A stretch of DNA of 64,000 bases, from the NCBI GenBank assembly GCA_002633005.1, contig NMRA01000008.1, positions 908,634-972,633 of the forward strand, written 5' to 3'. Under the pieces are notes generated by a model that made no database searches, was not told the origin of the DNA, and worked only from the letters and a program-made list of their open reading frames with translations. Every line of letters starts with the position of its first letter. The stretch's first letter is position 1. Made by a program: the position numbers and the translations under genes. Positions 61,553 through 64,000 of the stretch are shown piece by piece. Source of the stretch: Phoronis australis (taxonomy: Eukaryota; Phoronida; Phoronidae).

Positions 61553-63493
61553 GGAGAGAGAGAGAGAGAGAGTGAGAGAGAGGGAAAACTTGGAGTTCAA
61601 AGTCAGGTCAAACAAGAACATGATGCAACAAAGAACCATTCATCTCCAATAATAATATGACATGATAGCTACCTATCAGCTGCACTAATTTCATTGAGCA
61701 TTCAAGTTTTTTAGTGTATCCTGAACTTTTATCGAAGCACTCAGCAGGAACTCCTTTGGACTCGAAATTTAAGTTGAAATTATTTTTGACATTTTCTATA
61801 ATCTTCCTTTCTGCAAACTCTAGATAAGTGACTGTCTATTATTTCATGCTCCAGTAAATAATGTCTTGTGTTAGTAACTGACTAATCTTAGTATGCACTC
61901 GACAACTCCAAATTAAGGCTAAAGCAACACCTTTTACTTGAAATCTCAAATATTTATGCGAGTTGGTAGCTCAAATCTTGGGGAAAAAATGCAAACTTGG
62001 ACTAGACTGTACTTGAGCGGAGAATAATAGACAAGTATCTTGAGTTCGCACAAAAGTAACCTTTGTAATGACCTTCCCATTACTGACCTCCTCGATACAC
62101 TTTGTTGGTGCAACCACGTTAGAAGGTGTCTGTGCTTTTCATTTAAACCTTATGGTGTACACATAATCTTTACACACCAAATTATCGCACTACTAAATTC
62201 AAAGCAGTCAAAGATTCTGACAATTGCAGCACTAGAGCAGCCTGGTGCCAGATAAACCTAACGACAACTGCAGCAAAAGAATTTTGCCTACAGATTGAGG
62301 AGCTATCGTTTACAACCGGCTGGTAACTGCTGTTACGAACGCGCCCAATGGCCACAGAAATACCGGAACTTTGTGCACATTTCGCGACTGTAGGCCTCAG
62401 CTCATCATTATTTTACTCAATTGTGTCTTATTTATTCATATAACTCTACATGCATATTAACAAATTTTTATACCTAATTTATTTTATTTCAATTATTAAT
62501 ATTTTCAATCTAATTGTACAAATCTCTCTATATTTTGCTTTATGTAATTATTTCCAACCGGGCCCACTTAAAAATCAATGTATTCACTGATCTGGTCACC
62601 CAGCCTTTTAAAGAAGTTTAACTAAATAAATAAATAAACCGCCAATGATGTCTTAAGATTATGTAGGACCCTAGAAAATTGTGTCTCAATGATCGCTTAT
62701 TGCATTCATATAAAATTTTGGGATACACTTTTTCCTAAATACTGCAATCATTTTTCAAATGATCCACTTCTGCATGAGGGGCTATGAAAATAAAGGACTT
62801 TAAATGATTTCCACAAAAAATCTAAAGCTGTATAAAATGAAGATTGAATATTCAAAACATTCTAACAGAGTGTTTTTGAGACCTCGATCATCTTGAACAT
62901 TTATATCAAATAGAATTGATCAAGTTATTGATACCGTAGTTTCACTATCGATGTACATTTCTTTTTCGCTAATTTTTAAAAAGACATGGTCACGTGACCC
63001 AATTAATGACAAATTGGGTGAAAATAAAAAGACCGAAGTTTAGAGGCTCTCTACTTTCAGAAAATGAACGCGTTTACTGAGCTAAAATCTATAGTTTAGT
63101 AGAAATTAGTCTAATTATGCAGACTTATCAATAAGATCTTTATAGGTCTTGTCAGCACGCCATCTGTTTGCCACATGACGTGACCTAATGAATATCAGTC
63201 TGAAAAGACGCCAACAGATGGCATGCTGACAAGACTTAAAATGTTTGCAACACATTTTCCACGCCATATTAAGATATATAATTTTAAGATGGCTGGAGCC
63301 AGTACAGAGTCCACGGCAGCTCTCTGATTACATGTTAAGAAATAAGGAAATGGATGTGAATACCTTGCTGGTAGACGTCCCTCTCAATGACATGTCTGAA
63401 TTCACATCTGGCCATGTGATGGCGCAGCTCTGGCTTGGGTAGCTCATGTCTAGCATTGAACGGGCAAACCACGTACTCTTTTCCAGTCCAGTT
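58532..63493 (-). CDS. GTSF1-like: GTSF1-like protein (CHHC zinc finger), 5' end outside window
   Basis: Minus-strand exons in order: 63493-63364, 61462-61370, 60045-59910, 58736-58532. Phases fit at every junction, giving 187 residues plus stop. The first exon carries a CHHC finger: VVCPFNARHELPKPEL then HHMARC, with the spacing C-x5-H...H-x3-C. Human GTSF1 has ATCPFNARHQVPRAEI at the same place. The next exon (PAYKPWVVPCSKEDWENE) and the following SVTWPRIG match the acidic and aromatic central region. GTSF1/Asterix proteins bind PIWI proteins and support piRNA-guided slicing and transposon silencing in germ cells. The family normally has two CHHC fingers; the first must lie beyond 64000. 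The C-terminal part is longer than in vertebrates, with a Lys-rich helix (TPAEKRKYTEKLKKR), an acidic stretch and a final AGFGRGKPVA. Less likely alternatives are other CHHC proteins such as the U11-48K family. Confidence 0.88.
59513..59590. repeat. (GGGT)n/(GTGTGG)n microsatellite
   Basis: Irregular GGGTG and GTGTGGG units in the last intron of the GTSF1-like gene. Confidence 0.85.
59719..59887. repeat. 25-bp minisatellite, 6.8 copies
   Basis: The unit cacataaccataacattcac plus ggcta is repeated with essentially no variation. It begins about 21 bp inside the last intron of the GTSF1-like gene, directly behind its splice donor (59908-59909). Confidence 0.95.
60398..60852. repeat. Two clusters of an 'aataagcgccggg' dispersed motif
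   Basis: Variants of aataagYgccgggtcttaaat recur three times near 60400-60490 and three times near 60800-60852, separated by unrelated sequence. They look like the two ends of one inserted repeat in direct orientation. I recall such motifs being common in marine invertebrate genomes. Confidence 0.5.
61484..61587. repeat. (GA)n microsatellite
   Basis: About 100 bases of nearly pure GA and GGGAGA purines. On the strand of the GTSF1-like gene it is a pyrimidine run about 20 bases upstream of an exon acceptor (61463-61464). Confidence 0.95.
61745..62060. mobile_element. Hairpin MITE, diverged copy 2
   Basis: Shares with 57717-58109 the blocks gactcgaaatt, gacattttct, aactctagataagtg, attatttcatgctcc and, at the other end, atcttgagttcgcacaaaag. 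It is more eroded at the termini. Intron of the GTSF1-like gene. Confidence 0.55.
63145..63236. mobile_element. 92-bp mini-MITE with TA target duplication
   Basis: ggtcttgtcagcacgccatc at the left pairs with gatggcatgctgacaagact at the right, with few mismatches, and TA flanks both sides. It lies 128 bp 3' of the zinc-finger exon of the GTSF1-like gene, inside its intron. Confidence 0.7.
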
Positions 63494-64000
63494 CTAAAGA
63501 AACAATCCATTCAGACAATTGTATATCATGTAACTAAAATACAGAACAGCCTAGAATCCTCCCTTTTATCAATATAAAAAAGTACTTTTAATATACGGTA
63601 GTTAATTTACACAGGAATCACAAGGTGACAAGTTATATCACATTGTACAATTAGCTTGGCTGACAATATCAAGTCCTGCAGACAACTGATTTTCTGTGGC
63701 AGCATTTGTGCAACATAAAAATGAAGAACGTCGCTTGGTCTACAACTGTAACCTTGCCAGGTTTTTATAGGCTAAGGAGTAAGCTACTAAATGGCAATGT
63801 TACATGCCTACAAATATAGTGTATGGTGACAAATGGAAAAGTCTGTCCGTTTTCTTGAAAACTTCCTTCACAAAGCACCTGATTATCTACAACAGTTTTA
63901 GCTCAAGTGTAATTGTGGAATGGTTCCAAATATGAGGCCTGTGCACATCTGATGCACCACAAAGACATGAGACCACCTACACTTTTTTAACCTTGCACAC
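63494..64000 (-). other. Intron of the GTSF1-like gene running out of the window
   Basis: No CHHC-coding segment or other exon was recognised on the minus strand here. The first zinc-finger exon must lie to the right. Confidence 0.5.

Noticed and set aside
1-64000. CRISPR arrays, bacterial operons, ribosome binding sites or plasmid features
   Set aside because: Spliced animal genes throughout; the tandem repeats present are minisatellites without spacers.

Overview
This is a eukaryotic, AT-rich, intron-rich window, most likely from a marine invertebrate animal. The evidence is long introns with GT-AG boundaries, animal-type genes, TTAGGG-type interstitial telomere repeats, Tx1/L1-like LINE remnants, a Penelope-like remnant and many hairpin-forming MITE-like elements. 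A snoRNA guide matches the GATTACGTCC form of 18S rRNA usual in invertebrates rather than the vertebrate GATTAAGTCC form. I cannot fix the phylum.

Layout. (1) 2.4-20.5 kb, plus strand: a nine-exon TAPP-family (PLEKHA1/2-like) gene with two PH domains, whose 3' UTR contains an inverted pair of Penelope-like fragments. (2) 20.5-44 kb: gene-poor and repeat-rich. It holds a 346-residue uninterrupted minus-strand ORF that I do not recognise (22.9-24.0 kb), a possible orphan exon (33.7 kb), a diverged segmental duplication (25.2-29.7 kb), LINE fragments, an interstitial telomeric array with an assembly gap, and several foldback elements. One foldback is a nearly perfect 692-bp palindrome at 42.4-43.1 kb. 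(3) 44.4-56.4 kb, plus strand: an almost complete gene for chaperonin subunit CCT7 (TCP1-eta); only the start-codon exon is unresolved. (4) 57.1-64.0 kb, minus strand, convergent with CCT7: a GTSF1-like gene (CHHC zinc finger, piRNA pathway family), cut by the window end before its first zinc finger.

The most interesting content is hidden in the CCT7 introns. Three introns each hold a 133-nt H/ACA snoRNA (two copies identical, the third differing at a few bases). It has hairpin-H box-hairpin-ACA architecture and a 3' pocket complementary to the conserved 28S segment GCAUGAAUGGAUUAA. Two other introns each hold a C/D snoRNA with terminal stem, C, D', C' and D boxes and an identical guide against 18S GATTACGTCC. 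CCT7 therefore looks like a host gene for at least five snoRNAs of both classes. Homology between copies stops at the mature ends, which argues for snoRNA duplication or retroposition rather than intron duplication.

Genes were read by hand from splice sites, phase and remembered family sequences. No alignment or folding program was run, so rRNA targets, element families and percentages are to be taken as hand estimates.
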